Source of the DNA: Capsicum annuum | Lineage: Eukaryota > Streptophyta > Magnoliopsida > Solanales > Solanaceae | Direction: 5' to 3' | Assembly: GCF_002878395.1 (NCBI RefSeq) | Contig: NC_061116.1 | Location: forward strand, 126,766,433 to 126,830,432 | DNA: 64,000 bases | Part shown: positions 11,871 to 22,230 of the stretch, piece by piece | Layout: each line of letters opens with the position of its first letter | How positions within the stretch are numbered: the first letter of the stretch is position 1 | Notes under the pieces: model-generated | What the model was told of the DNA's origin: nothing | The model's input: only the letters and a program-made list of their open reading frames with translations | Database searches by the model: none | Program-made: the position numbers and the translations under genes

Positions 11871-11953
11871 TGAAACATTTTCTTTCCAAAAAAAGGTGCA
11901 AAGAAGACATAGAAAGAAAATCCCAATGCCAAAAATTCAACAACAACTACTAC
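11871..11953 (-). pseudogene. Captured exon 2 of the S-acyltransferase gene (first membrane segment)
   Basis: An acceptor TTTTTACAG ends at 11954 and a donor CA|GTAAGT starts at 11870. Between them 83 nt read VVVVVEFLALGFSFYVFFAP then FFGKKMFQ in the frame that follows exon 1. This is one transmembrane helix ending in the FAPF-GK motif seen at the N terminus of this plant acyltransferase class. Both splice borders are intact, so the DNA copy kept its introns and was not made from a spliced transcript. Confidence 0.65.
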
Positions 11954-12040
11954 CTGTAAAAAAGACACATACGTAAAATCAAACACTTCAAGAATTCCAA
12001 AATTAGATAAACCAGAACTAAAATGTACACATGAATATAG

Positions 12041-12085
12041 CCCCCCACCCCCTCCACCCCACCCCCACCCCCAACACACACACAA
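12041..12085. repeat. C-rich tract plus AC repeat in intron 1 of the captured gene
   Basis: From 12041 to 12073 the plus strand is nearly all C in runs of 4-6 broken by A or T, followed by an AC repeat to about 12085. The minus strand, which is the coding strand of the captured exons, therefore has five consecutive G-runs of 4-6, enough for a G-quadruplex. Confidence 0.8.
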
Positions 12086-12101
12086 CAGCAAAAGTTTGAA
12101 C

Positions 12102-12149
12102 CTGAAGAAGATTATATGGAAGTTGCCATCTATGCTTCCTCATTGTCAT
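12102..12149 (-). pseudogene. Captured exon 1 of the S-acyltransferase gene (start codon)
   Basis: The minus strand reads ATG at 12149 and encodes MTMRKHRWQLPYNLLQ, ending CAG|GTTC, a plausible donor. A short basic N terminus with R-x-H-x-WQLP followed by a hydrophobic helix is usual for this class (known proteins start M-x-RKHGWQLP-like). A second ATG lies two codons in. It is in phase with the exon at 11953-11871 across a 148 bp intron. Confidence 0.6.
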
Positions 12150-13019
12150 TGACCTATAAAGGTTCAAGAAAATTCAAGAAGAAACAAAAAAATACAACAA
12201 AAGATTTGCTTTTTTCACTCTATTGTTTTCTTGAATTTCAGTTTTCTTTAAACTCCTCACATTTTCTTGAAAGAAAACAATAAAGATTACTCTTTTACAA
12301 GAAATTTTGAAACCCCATTAACCATATAAGTCTCATAAGACATGAAAATGAAAATTTAGGATAAAAAACAAGAAAGCACCAATTAAAAGACAACTCAAAG
12401 AGAAAGAAAATGCATAATGTTGACTACTGACAGTATAGTGTGGGAGATATGAAGGTGAACTACACTCGTATCATAAATGGTTAATCCCGTAAAAGTAAGA
12501 AAGAAAAAAACATAGAATAATACTCCCTCGTTCCTTTATCACTGGAATAAATATACCCAAATTGGCAAATGAATAAAGAAATAAACATACCCTTCTGGTG
12601 GATGATAAGAACTGACACCTTCCCCTCACAGCGGTAGGGGTGCCTCTTCCTTGCTAGTGGCAGTCTTCGATCTTATTTCTCTCTATCTTCGATCTTCTTC
12701 CTCTCTATTAGTTATAGAGAATTTATATAAATAATATTTTTATTAGAAATTAGAAATATAGACTATAAAGAGGATGCCTACCGTAAGTGAAAACCCTACA
12801 AAAATCTAGTTAATTGTGATAGTAATGCTATTTTTGAGTTAATATTCTTGAGAGATGCGGGTTTTTTGAACTGAGCTCGAGAACCATTTTTTTAAATTTA
12901 AGTTTTTATGTTCTATCATTTTTTTAAGTAATTATAAATTGGAGAAAATAAAATATATATGAGGGAATAATATTTTAGTGTAATAATATTAGAGGGAATA
13001 TCATATTTTGGTGTAAGTT
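12150..13019. other. CACTA interior upstream of the captured start codon
   Basis: No coding stretch is seen. On the minus strand this is the region upstream of the captured start codon and may hold its 5' UTR and promoter; the pyrimidine-rich CTT/CTCT stretch near 12665-12715 is purine-rich on the coding strand. A Stowaway-like end ('tactccctcgttcc', 12521) appears once, with no matching partner end. A short repeat of 'cttcgatctt' occurs at 12666 and 12688. Confidence 0.35.
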
Positions 13020-13317
13020 TCTAAAAATTTACAAGGCAACACTTATAAATTGTTGTTTTAAAAGAATAAAAATAACACATTTTAAAAGTGTAGTCATATT
13101 TTCAAAATGTATTGCTAATTATATAATGATTTGATAGCACTTACACAGTGTACCATATAGCATTAAAGATCACGCTTTACAAGCGTTGTATAAATTATTG
13201 TGGCTTAAAGTTAAAAACTAAGGCTACATTTTTAAAGTATGCCCAAAAGTATTTTAGGGAACAATTTATAAGTGTTGTTGAGATTTAATGTGGCCTTAGG
13301 CTGAAAATGTTGTACTG
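13020..13317. repeat. Right subterminal repeat zone and terminal repeat of the CACTA element
   Basis: Motifs of the left end recur: 'aacacttataaattgttgtt' (13028), 'aaaagtgtagtca' (13084), 'cacgctttacaagcgttgta' (13171), 'attgtggctta' (13197), 'atgtggccttagg' (13288). The last bases are the inverted copy of the left terminus. Density is lower than at the left end, as expected of a decayed copy. Confidence 0.7.
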
Positions 13318-13577
13318 GAGGATTCTCAAGCATATGAAATTGAAGGACTAAGTATTAATTATCAATGCATGAAATCCTATGTCATTAGGTGGTCATAAAC
13401 ACCCATCTCCAATGAATGCTTATCTATGATAAATTTTATAATCTGAAGGGAATGTGAAATTTTGTAACACAAGAACAAATATTGAATATCAATTTGTTGG
13501 AAAACCATAAAATTACAAATATTTAAAAATAATAAATTTCAAGTGAAAAATGTCATGTCAAACTAATATAGACTTAA
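13318..13577 (-). mobile_element. Probable continuation of LTR L1 between CACTA and element D
   Basis: This short stretch is left over between two insertions. It has no coding content. Placing it in L1 is inferred from the CACTA insertion, since target sequence must continue on both sides. I could not align it to L2 with certainty. Confidence 0.35.
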
Positions 13578-15688
13578 TGTCACGACCTAAACTATATCCT
13601 TGTCGTGACGGGTATAACAAGTCAACCGAGGATCGAACACCACCCAATTAACCTAGCAAACAAAAAACACACTATAGATAATAGTACAAGACAACCAGAA
13701 TATTAAGATAAATAGCTAATGCGATTCAAAAGTAAGTTCTAAGAGTCAATAACAACCATTCTCATGCTTGTACAAAATAGCCTCTAACAAAACTGAATAC
13801 ATAACAAGGTCAGGACATGACCCCGACAATGGCCAAAAAGAAAATACAAAATGTAAAAGTAAACTGATAGTATTTCGACACCAATAAATGAAGCAATGAA
13901 ATGTCCAGCCTTCCAGAAGATGAAGGTTCACCCCTTCAATGGTGACCAACCGATGAACCAGAGTCCACTAACGCCATACACTGATCAAGAGTTATCTTTG
14001 GACCCTACATTATGAAACAATGTAGCATATTAGTATAGTTAGCGAGGTGAATGCTAGCATGTAACACAGTATAAGGGGTAATATAATTTTGATTTCTAAA
14101 ACACGGCCAAATCTCAATGTAAATATTCATATATATTCATATATATATATATATATATTTTAAAACCATTAACCTGGACTGTGTATCTCTAACCGCCCTA
14201 ATGTCACCCACGTACTATATGGGTTTAGCTCCATTTGTTGAAGGCATCCCAGTGCGTGTTATCCGCATGAAACAGGAAAAAAAATTGATAGGCTAGGGAA
14301 TGCATCAAAACCATCCATTCCAAAGCATGTATAAAGTTTGAAGTAAGCACACAGTTATAAAGACCCTCATGCTGAAAAACATGGTTTCAAGTTTCTGTCC
14401 TCCCGGGACCTTAACCTTCAATGGAGAACTGTACAACCACCTTTAAGCCTAATTAAAACATTTACACATATCCCTTTTATTTAACCATGGAATCTTCCAT
14501 TAAGGTATAACCAAATGTTATCATCATACCAATATGCTTGGAAGCATATAGAATTATGCAATTCAAATTATCCATCAACCTGGGGAGCCCACGACCTCCA
14601 AGTTCTAATTTAAAAACTATATCATAGGCGCTAATGCATAATAACCATTCAAAATCAAACCATGGCCACCAAGGCCTTTCTGAAACTATTTATATTCTTT
14701 TAACCCCTTTATCAGTGCAATAATTCAATAATGGGTTAAATCATGTATATTTCTATGTTCCAAAACCAATTCACAAAGTTGGCTGAAGTTAATGTAAATT
14801 CTAAACCAACTTCCATAAGATTGGGGGAATGACATGAACCCCTTCCTATCCACCATACCCATGCACACATTTAGTTTAAAAACCATGAGAATAAGCATGA
14901 ATAACAATTTCAAAATCAAGGGAATACCAACCAAGTAACAATCATTCAAAATCCTCAACCCAATATTCAATACCTATAACTTAAAATAATGTACACCATA
15001 GTAAGTCACACAATTTTTATATAAGCAAAGTTAGGAAAGAGATAAATTCTGAAAACACCAAGAACTTGGAGAATAAACCACAATTTGAGCCCTAATGATG
15101 AACAATTAGAAACCTGAACTTTGTTTCTAGCTTGGGAATTGGAGAGAGAAAGGAGATGTTTTTTATTTGGTAAAAGATGAAAATAAAGACCTTTTGATGT
15201 TTTATGGTCATTGGTTATAATTAGAGATGAGAGTAGATGACCAAAGTTCCCCTAATTATAAAGTAGGAAAAACTGTCGCCAGTGGTTATGGGTCACATCA
15301 TGTCTCGCAATCACTAATCACGAGTCGTCACCAAGACTTATAGCCTGGACAAAAGCTTAGGACCTCCTTACTGGGTTGGTCATGAGTCCCAACCTATGAC
15401 ATATGGTCTCACCATATGACTCATGGAGTCTAGTCATCACCAAGAGAACCACCTTGGGTTATCTCACTCCTAAGGTCACGAGTCCCTCACAACGACTCTT
15501 TATATTAGCTTATGAATCATAAGATTCCAATCATGTCTATGACAAAAAATAGGTAAAACTTTCTAGTTAGATCATGATTAGCTCTATAATACTCAAGATG
15601 AGTTTTCATGACTCATAACATAAGTCGTACTTAAGCTGTTAGCATAATTATTGAGAAAAATTCAAAGTTAAAAACCTTGGGTATTAAA
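13578..15688 (-). mobile_element. Element D 3' LTR
   Basis: The left edge is TGTCACGACCTAAACT; the right edge is GGTATTAAA, where TATTACA is expected. Shared blocks with the 5' LTR include 'ggtcatgagtcccaacc' (15378 against 19501), 'gaccttttgatgttttatgg' (15189 against 19312) and 'taattaaaacatttacacat'-type text (14450 against 18572). Confidence 0.85.
14129..14159. repeat. TA microsatellite in element D 3' LTR
   Basis: Interrupted AT dinucleotide run of about 30 bp. The equivalent site in the 5' LTR (18259-18300) is longer. Confidence 0.85.
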
Positions 15689-15710
15689 TTCACCCACCCC
15701 CATCTCCTCA
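15689..15710 (-). other. Polypurine tract of element D
   Basis: The minus strand reads TGAGGAGATGGGGGTGGGTG immediately before the 3' LTR start. A purine run here primes plus-strand synthesis in LTR retrotransposons. Confidence 0.65.
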
Positions 15711-15844
15711 AGATTACTCATATTCGATTAAGGAGTTAAGGCACCCTTCTGTACAAATACATGATAGAAAAAAACCACAAAAAATGAACAACACGTGAAA
15801 ACAAATTAGAATAAGAGAATTGCATACCTTAAGCATGACCATCC

Positions 15845-17340
15845 AATATGGTGAAAAAAAATGGGTACTTGACCTTCATATCCTCTTAAGCTTCCCAAGA
15901 GGCTTCTTCCACCTTTTTGTTTCTCTAAAGAAACTTTACTGATGTCATATCCTTAGTCTTCAACCTACAAACATGTCTATCATAAATCTCAACTGGGACA
16001 TCATCAAAAGATAGGGAATCCGAAATACCAACTTTCTAAACAGGTAAAATCAAAGAAGGATTACCCACGCTCTTCTTCAATACACATGGAATATCGGATT
16101 ATTAGAACCCAAACTCGTAGGCAACTCTAATTGATAAGAAATATTTCCACTCTCCAAACAATCTGATACAGACCTACATTCTAGGGACTAAGCTTCCTCT
16201 TCTTTCAAAACTATATCACTCAATTCATAGGAGAAACTTTCAAAGACATCCAATTACATACATCAAACTCCAATTCCCTCGTCTCTCATTCACATAAGTC
16301 TTTTGGTGACTCTGAGTGGTCTTAAGTATCTCCATAATCATCATCACCTTTTCCATATCCTAATAAACCAATTCATGACCAAACAACCTTGTCTTACCAA
16401 CCTCAAACCACCCAATATAAGTCCTACATCTTCTACTATAAATAGCCTCGAAAGGAGCCATTCCAATGCTAGAGTGATAACTTTTATTGTATGCAAACTC
16501 AATAAGCAGTAAGTGGTCCACCTAATTTTTCTTAAAGTCAATCACACAATCCCTTAGCATATCATTGAAGTTCTGAATAGTCTGTTCTATATATCCATCA
16601 ATTTGAAGGTGGAAAACGGTGCTAAGGTTTATCGTAGTCCCCCAACCTTTTTGAAATAAATACCAAAAGTAAGAAGAGAATTGTGTACCTCAATTTGAAA
16701 TAGTGGAATCAAGCGCTCCATTCAATCAAACTATCACCTCAATGAATAACATAGCCTAATTCTCTCCAGAGTAAGTAGTCCTCATAAGAAAAAAGTTAGC
16801 AGACTTAGTCATCCTATGCACAATAATCCAAATCAAATCATGCTGATTGCGAGACCGCGAAAGACTCATAACAAAATCCATATTGATCATCACCCACTAC
16901 TATATAGGCAACTTAATATCTTGAGACATACCACACGACCTCAAGTTCTTAACCTTCACTTGCAGACAAACCATACACTTAGACATGAAGTTAGCCACAT
17001 ATTTCTTCATATTGTTCCATAAATAGATTTCCCTCAAGTTATGGCACATCTTCGTCGAACCTAGATAAATAGTATACCTCAGATCATGAGCCTCAACAAA
17101 AATCCTTTCTTGAATCCCATCAATATTAGGAACACAACATTTTTTAGTACCTTAAGATACTAGCATAACAAATCTCAAAATCCATAACCTTTTATTGACC
17201 CATATCATCATTAATTTTTATAAGAATGTGATCCAAAGCTTGCTTCTTCTTTACCTCTACACCAAGAGATGATTTAACTTCCTCTTACACAATTACTCTT
17301 CTATTCTAAAAGTCCAAAAGACAAACTCCCAAGTTGGCCA
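15845..17340 (-). pseudogene. Element D integrase with GPY/F module and chromodomain, broken
   Basis: Reading the minus strand: the N-terminal zinc-binding part has HDLRYTIYLGSTKMCHNLRE then CMVC, with the second His of the HHCC set replaced. The core shows LLLIEFAYNKSYHSSIGMAP and RRCRTYIGWFEVGK at 16520-16380. A GPY/F-like stretch (LELPTSLGSNNPIFHVY) is at about 16140-16080. The chromodomain (EIYDRHVCRLKTKDMTSVKF, then VEEASWEA and MKVKYPF) runs from about 15990 to 15845. Several stops and frameshifts interrupt it, many of them TAG. Integrase inserts the cDNA; chromodomains of this group bind modified histone H3 and steer insertion into heterochromatin. Confidence 0.8.
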
Positions 17341-17377
17341 ATTTGTGAATATCCTTCACTAATCCTCTTTTCTCCTC

Positions 17378-17550
17378 TTATAGATGATATACGCTCCCTA
17401 TAGATAACCTTCTATGATAATCAACAATCTTATTAGCTTTACCTAGATGACAGTGAAGACTAATATCCCAATCCTTAAGCAATTTGAGCCACTGCCTCTT
17501 CCTGAGATTTAAATCCTTCTCAGTAAACACATATTGCAAGTTCTTATGGT
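17378..17550 (-). pseudogene. Element D RNase H, C-terminal half only
   Basis: The frame reads HKNLQYVFTEKDLNLRKRQW, then LKLLKDWDISLHCHLGKANK, matching the end of Ty3/gypsy RNase H. The catalytic first half is absent. The codons just upstream (MFPFIVYLF) come from the element's non-coding leader, joined at about 17550/17551 by the internal deletion. The usual D-A-L-SR end is changed to DYHRR. Confidence 0.75.
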
Positions 17551-17685
17551 AAAAAAGATATACAATAAAGGGAAACATTGCTAAATGCCTTATATCCTCT
17601 CATATATAAGTATGGTGTGTTACATACCCATAAAAAGGACTCTACTCAACATGAATTTATGGACACCGAATAACCCTAAACCTAT
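17551..17685 (-). other. Element D leader between primer site and deletion point
   Basis: The minus strand has the leader block also seen in elements E, A and B: 'gagtagagtcctttttatgg', then a 'gtaacacaccatac' segment, then 'gaggatataaggcattta' and 'tttccct'. It breaks off at 17551, where RNase H coding begins. Confidence 0.65.
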
Positions 17686-17700
17686 GCTTTGATACCAAGC
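17686..17700 (-). other. Primer binding site of element D
   Basis: The minus strand reads GCTTGGTATCAAAGC, starting right after the 5' LTR. It matches the initiator Met tRNA-type site TGGTATCAGAGC at 11 of 12 positions. Confidence 0.8.
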
Positions 17701-18258
17701 TTTTATGACCCAAACCAGGGCCTAGTCGTGAAAGGTTTCTTAAGTAGATTCTGGACCAAAGACCATGCTTGTAACCCACTCAACTAGAATAAAGTATACA
17801 TAACAGCGAAAACAACCAGAACATAAAGACAAAATAGTTAAAGCATTTCAAAAGTAAGTTCAAATATTCAAAAACAACTATTCTCACCGTTTTAAACAAA
17901 AGCCTCTTACAAAACTGAATAACAAACTAAGTATAGGCAAACCCTCAACCATGCAAAAAAACGAAATAAAAAATGTCAAAAGAAATAGATAGGATTTTGA
18001 TACCTATAAATAAAGCAATGAAATATCTAGCCTTTTTGATGATGAATGCTTACCACTTCAATGCTGACCAACCAACGAACAAGAATCCATCTAACACTGT
18101 ACAGGGGTAAAAAAGATGTTATCTAACCCAACATTAAGAAACAATGTATCATCCTAGAATGATTAGTAGGGTGAGCGTTAGTATGTAACTTAGGATAATG
18201 GATAATATAATGATGATTTCCAAAGCACAACCAAATCTAAATGTATATGTCCACATTC

Positions 18259-18300
<42 letters not shown>

Positions 18301-19813
18301 TGGGTGGGTCTAAACATCCTAAGCATGTGCATGGTCTTTAGGGGTTCATCTGCCTCTACTGAAAAGGTCCAAGCACATGTTAACCGTACAAATTAAGAAA
18401 ATCCAAGAATGGTCCAGGGAATGCTTCGACCCCAGCCAATCCAATGTATATATAAAGTATGAACTATGAACATATTCATAAACACCCCTATGCCAGAAAA
18501 TATGGTTCCCAGTGTTGGTACTCCCAAGACATTCACCTTCTACGCCAAGCTACACAACCTCTTTTAAGACCAATTAAAACATTTACACATAAATCTTTTT
18601 ATTTAATCAAAAAATCTTCCATTAAGGCCTCACAAAAAAGGTATTGTCAAACCTATATGCTTGCAAGTTTATAGAATTCTTCTATTCTAATTATCCATCA
18701 ATATGGTGGAATCCACGATCCCAAATATCCAATTTAAAAACCATTTCATAGCTGCCAAGACTTATAAATCATTAAAAATTATCCATGGCTACCAAGGCCT
18801 TTCAAAAACTATATATTTTCTATTAACCTCCTAAGCAGTGCAATAATTAAAAACTAGGTTAAACCATGCATATTTCTATGTTCTAAAACCAATTCACAAA
18901 TTTGGTTGAGGTTAATACCAATTCCAATCCAATTTCTCTAAATTGGGGAAACTCCACAACTCCCATACAATCCACCATACCCATGCACATATTAAGTTAA
19001 AAAAAAATGATAATAAGTATTAAAAATAATTAAAAAATCATAGAAAATAAACCAAGTAAAAATCATTCAAAAAAACCAACTGAATATTTAAAACCCATAA
19101 TTTAAAATCACATACACCATAATAAAACACATCCTTTTTATTTAAACAAATTTAGGATAGAGATACATTTTTGAAAATTATGAGAATTTAGAGAAGAAAC
19201 CACAGTTTGAGCCTTAGATGACCAACCCTTAGAAATCTTAGATTTATTTTCCACTAGGGAATTTAATAGGAAGGAAGTTGTTTTCTAGTTTGGTAAAAGA
19301 TGAAAATAAGGACCTTTTGATGTTTTATGGTCATGGGTTATAATTTTGAATAAGAGGATATGACCAAAGTGCCTCTAATTACAAAACAGAAAAAACTATC
19401 GCTCGTGGATATGAGTCACTTCACAACTCGTTGTCACTGATTATGAGTCAGCACCAGGACTCGTAGCCTAGGTAAATGCTTAGGGCCTCTTTACTGGTTA
19501 GGTCATGAGTCCCAACCAATAAATCATGGCCTCACCATACAACTCATGGGGTCTAGTCATTACCAAAATAACAACCTTGGGCCATCTCACTATTAAGGTC
19601 ATGAGACCCTCACTACAAATCGGGACATTACCTTACGACACATATGATCCATGTCGTATCCATGACAAAAACTTGGGAAAAACTCAATGGTTAGATCAGG
19701 ATTATCTCTATACGACTCATGATAAGTCTTCAAGACTCCTGACCTAAGTCGTACCCTGAGCATATAATATAATTATTGTAAAAAATTCAAAGTTCAAAAC
19801 TTGAGGTATTACG
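17701..19813 (-). mobile_element. Element D 5' LTR
   Basis: The inner edge is TTTTATGACCCAAACC (TGTCACGACC in the other LTR) and the outer edge is GAGGTATTACG. Length differs from the 3' LTR by 2 bp despite many substitutions and a microsatellite length change. Confidence 0.85.
18259..18300. repeat. TA microsatellite in element D 5' LTR
   Basis: An AT dinucleotide run of about 42 bp with one C interruption, longer than its counterpart at 14129-14159. The two were identical when D inserted. Confidence 0.85.
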
Positions 19814-20457
19814 CAGAAAGACATCAAAATAATGCTTAATGGTTTTTGAAAACTAATATATCATATGTAGCCTTATTATATGCTTAATATCTTAACTAAA
19901 TCATTTGAATCATGCACAGACATGATAGTAATGTGAATAATGTACCATAGCCATAATAAATCATAAATAATCATGAAATCAAGATCATGGATGAAGAATG
20001 TGTTATGGAGAACCAAATTTATGTTGGCACTTTAAGTTGGGTAAGAACACAGTTTATGGAAACCATTAAATTCATTAATGAAAAAAATCATAATTTGGAG
20101 ATGATGAAATGAGACCCTCAATGAACACCCGCATACCTATTTACTTTTGATGATAAACTAAAGTTTAGAGGACTTGAGCTAGGATATCATGAAAATGCAA
20201 ATATTTCTCAAGTTTTTATAAGTAATTTGTTTGTTGTGAAGGAAGTAAGGGATTAGAAGTTTATTAGGATTTATATTAATCATTAGGGTAGTTTAAGTAT
20301 TGGAGTTTAAAGAGTGGTAAAAGACCAAATAATATTTTTAAAATTGTCTTAAAAGTTGTTGGTATCAGTTACGACGACTATTGTGGTGTCATGGCCTAAG
20401 TCATCATCATTTTTCACTTTTCTTATCTATTAATAAGATTAATCCTATGAATAATGG
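19814..20457 (-). mobile_element. Minus-strand LTR H, left part, split by element E
   Basis: On the minus strand, 20457 down to 19814 shows the order typical of these LTRs: an AACCCCT/CTCAAG-rich transcribed-looking segment (about 20260-20150), then AGGTATGCGGGTGTTCATTG (20145-20126) matching the AGGTATGTGGGG block of family A, then an AT-rich 3' half. The continuation should be at 30767-31177. The left end is cut by element D at 19813. Confidence 0.5.
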
Positions 20458-20958
20458 TGAAATACCTAGACATAGAACTAATGAGAAACTTCATCTTTAG
20501 GTGTCACTAGGGTGGTTACGACTAGGGGCTTGAGTCATACCCCTTAGATACAAGTCGTATCCTTCTTATAGTCCCCTCTCATATCCTAGGCATTATGGTT
20601 AGGGTCACTTACTGTCCTAGGAATGAGTGACCCTCCCCTCAATCATACCTAAATGAATAAGTTGTTCTAAGGTGAGTCATATGGAGTGAGGTCTTAGCTT
20701 GGAATGGATCGTTCTTATTATGAGTGGAGCATACGAGTTAGAGGTGAGTCATACCCTATAGATATAACTCATGGGTGTATGGTAGTATCCTTAATAGTGT
20801 GTTTGACCTAGGTTATGGGTCATGGTAACACTCGTACCCTAGGGTACGTCTACTTAAATGAGTCGTATGGTGAGTTATACCCCTAGATGGGTTTAATTTT
20901 CATCTCTTAACTAAAGGCCTTATGGTAATTTCCTATGTATAAAACCCTAATCCCTTTC

Positions 20959-20966
20959 ACTATATA
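20959..20966 (+). promoter_or_regulatory. Putative TATA box of element E LTR
   Basis: CTATATAT follows AAACCCTAATCCCTTTCA; the other LTR has CTATAAAT at 28852-28859 in the same context. It lies at the expected U3/R border. It would direct transcription of the element if active. Confidence 0.45.
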
Positions 20967-21824
20967 TGTGTGTGTAGCTTTCTAAAAACCTATTTTGAAG
21001 GATCAAACATCCTAAATACTCTCTCAAACTCATCTTTGAAGAATTATAGGCTGGCGTTTGAAGAGTGGTCTTCAAGACGCAAAAGGGAGTCAATATTCTT
21101 GGTTATTCATCTTGTTTAAGGTATTTACCTCTTCCCCTTGCTAAATAAATTTAAACCCATGAATTTAAAACTTGGATTAGTAAGTGTACATGGTGGTTTT
21201 TAAATTAAATGAAAAGGTTATAGTTGCTTAATGGCGAATGATGATGATATTTGCTTGGACTTACGTTTATACTTTTTATTAATGGTAGTTTGCACACATA
21301 ATTTATTTTTGTATATGGTATAACATATGGGTCTTTTGTAACCCTATTCTTGATGATTTCTATGATGAAATTGGCCTTGGTAAAGGCATGTACACAATGT
21401 CTTTCTAAAAAAATCTATGTGAGATATGACGATGATGCTTTGATCTAGGGCAATGGCCCAATATCTATGAAGGCTTGATAAATTATAATGTGAAGGTAAA
21501 ATATTCCATGTATTGTGCAATCGATGACCTTAATTATTTGATAAATAAAATGATGGTTTAAAGTCACTAGCATGAAAATGAACTTAAATTATGTGTGGAA
21601 CTAAATTGTGGTGTAGATTGCTAATGAAGTGTGAATTGATTGTAATGGTCTTGAGGAACATAGTTTGAATTGTATTATTAGTGTAATTAAGGCATTGGAA
21701 TATTAAAATAGTTGAGCAATGAAGGCTCTCATAAAGACTATATGGTCATGTATGGTGTTGAGTAGACTAAATTGGTTGAAGTCCTTATATGTGGAATTGA
21801 ATGTATGTGGATTCATGGAAAAAG

Positions 21825-22230
21825 GTTTAGAGTCCCAATGTCGACTAATGATAATTGTGATGGCCTGAGATTAAAGTCCCTTGACTAATGAAATCACTTA
21901 TTGTTAAAGTCCCTAGCATAATAAGATCTCATGTGGTCGATGTGCCTCGTCAACTGAATTGGCTTAGGGATAGAGTCTCCTATCTAATGTGGCATGAGGT
22001 TAAAGTCCCTTTCCTAATGTGTGAGCTTGTGGTTAGAGTCCCTTGCTCGAATGAATATGTGTGAATGGTTAGAGTCTTTTACTTATATGAATGTGTGTGA
22101 GTAGTTAGAGTCCCTCACTTAAATGGATGTGTATGTGGTCAGAGTCCCTTACTTTTTTTATGTGAATACGACTAAAATCCTATGCCTAATGAGAAAAGCT
22201 TGAATCTATAAGTGTGGAAGGTTGGAGTCC
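21825..22230 (+). repeat. Degenerate short-unit array in element E 5' LTR
   Basis: About ten units of roughly 30-45 bp contain (A/G)TTA(A/G)AGTCCCTTxxCTAATG, for example at 21824, 21870, 21907, 21990, 22031, 22069, 22106 and 22137. The same array occurs in the 3' LTR at 29715-30070. Confidence 0.8.

Larger units (their letters stand above)
7621..13317. mobile_element. CACTA (En/Spm-type) element, probably non-autonomous, carrying gene fragments
   Basis: The left end reads CACTACAACATTTTAGTCC and the complement of the right end reads CAGTACAACATTTTCAGCC, an imperfect terminal inverted repeat with the CACTA signature on the left. AAG lies before the left end and GAG after the right end, a possible 3 bp target duplication with one change. 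Both ends carry dense subterminal motifs such as AGTGTGGCC, AAGCGT and AACACTT in both orientations. No TNP2-like transposase or TNPA is visible in 5.7 kb, so it would have depended on another element. Its interior holds exon-like stretches of at least one host gene family on the minus strand. En/Spm elements are cut-and-paste DNA transposons; gene capture by such elements is known in plants. Confidence 0.85.
13578..19813 (-). mobile_element. Element D: Tekay-like Ty3/gypsy retrotransposon with large internal deletion
   Basis: Two LTRs of 2111 bp (13578-15688) and 2113 bp (17701-19813) in the same orientation flank only 2012 bp. Minus-strand order is 5' LTR, primer site, leader, RNase H fragment, integrase, chromodomain, polypurine tract, 3' LTR. 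Gag, protease, reverse transcriptase and the first half of RNase H are missing. The LTR ends have lost the canonical TG/CA at several corners. The flanks CTTAA and CAGAA do not make a convincing target duplication. Confidence 0.85.

Noticed and set aside
12521..12540. Stowaway-like end 'tactccctcgttcc'
   Set aside because: No matching inverted end or TA-flanked partner nearby; a single short match is not enough.
13573..19818. Target duplication for element D
   Set aside because: CTTAA and CAGAA share only three of five bases, no better than chance.
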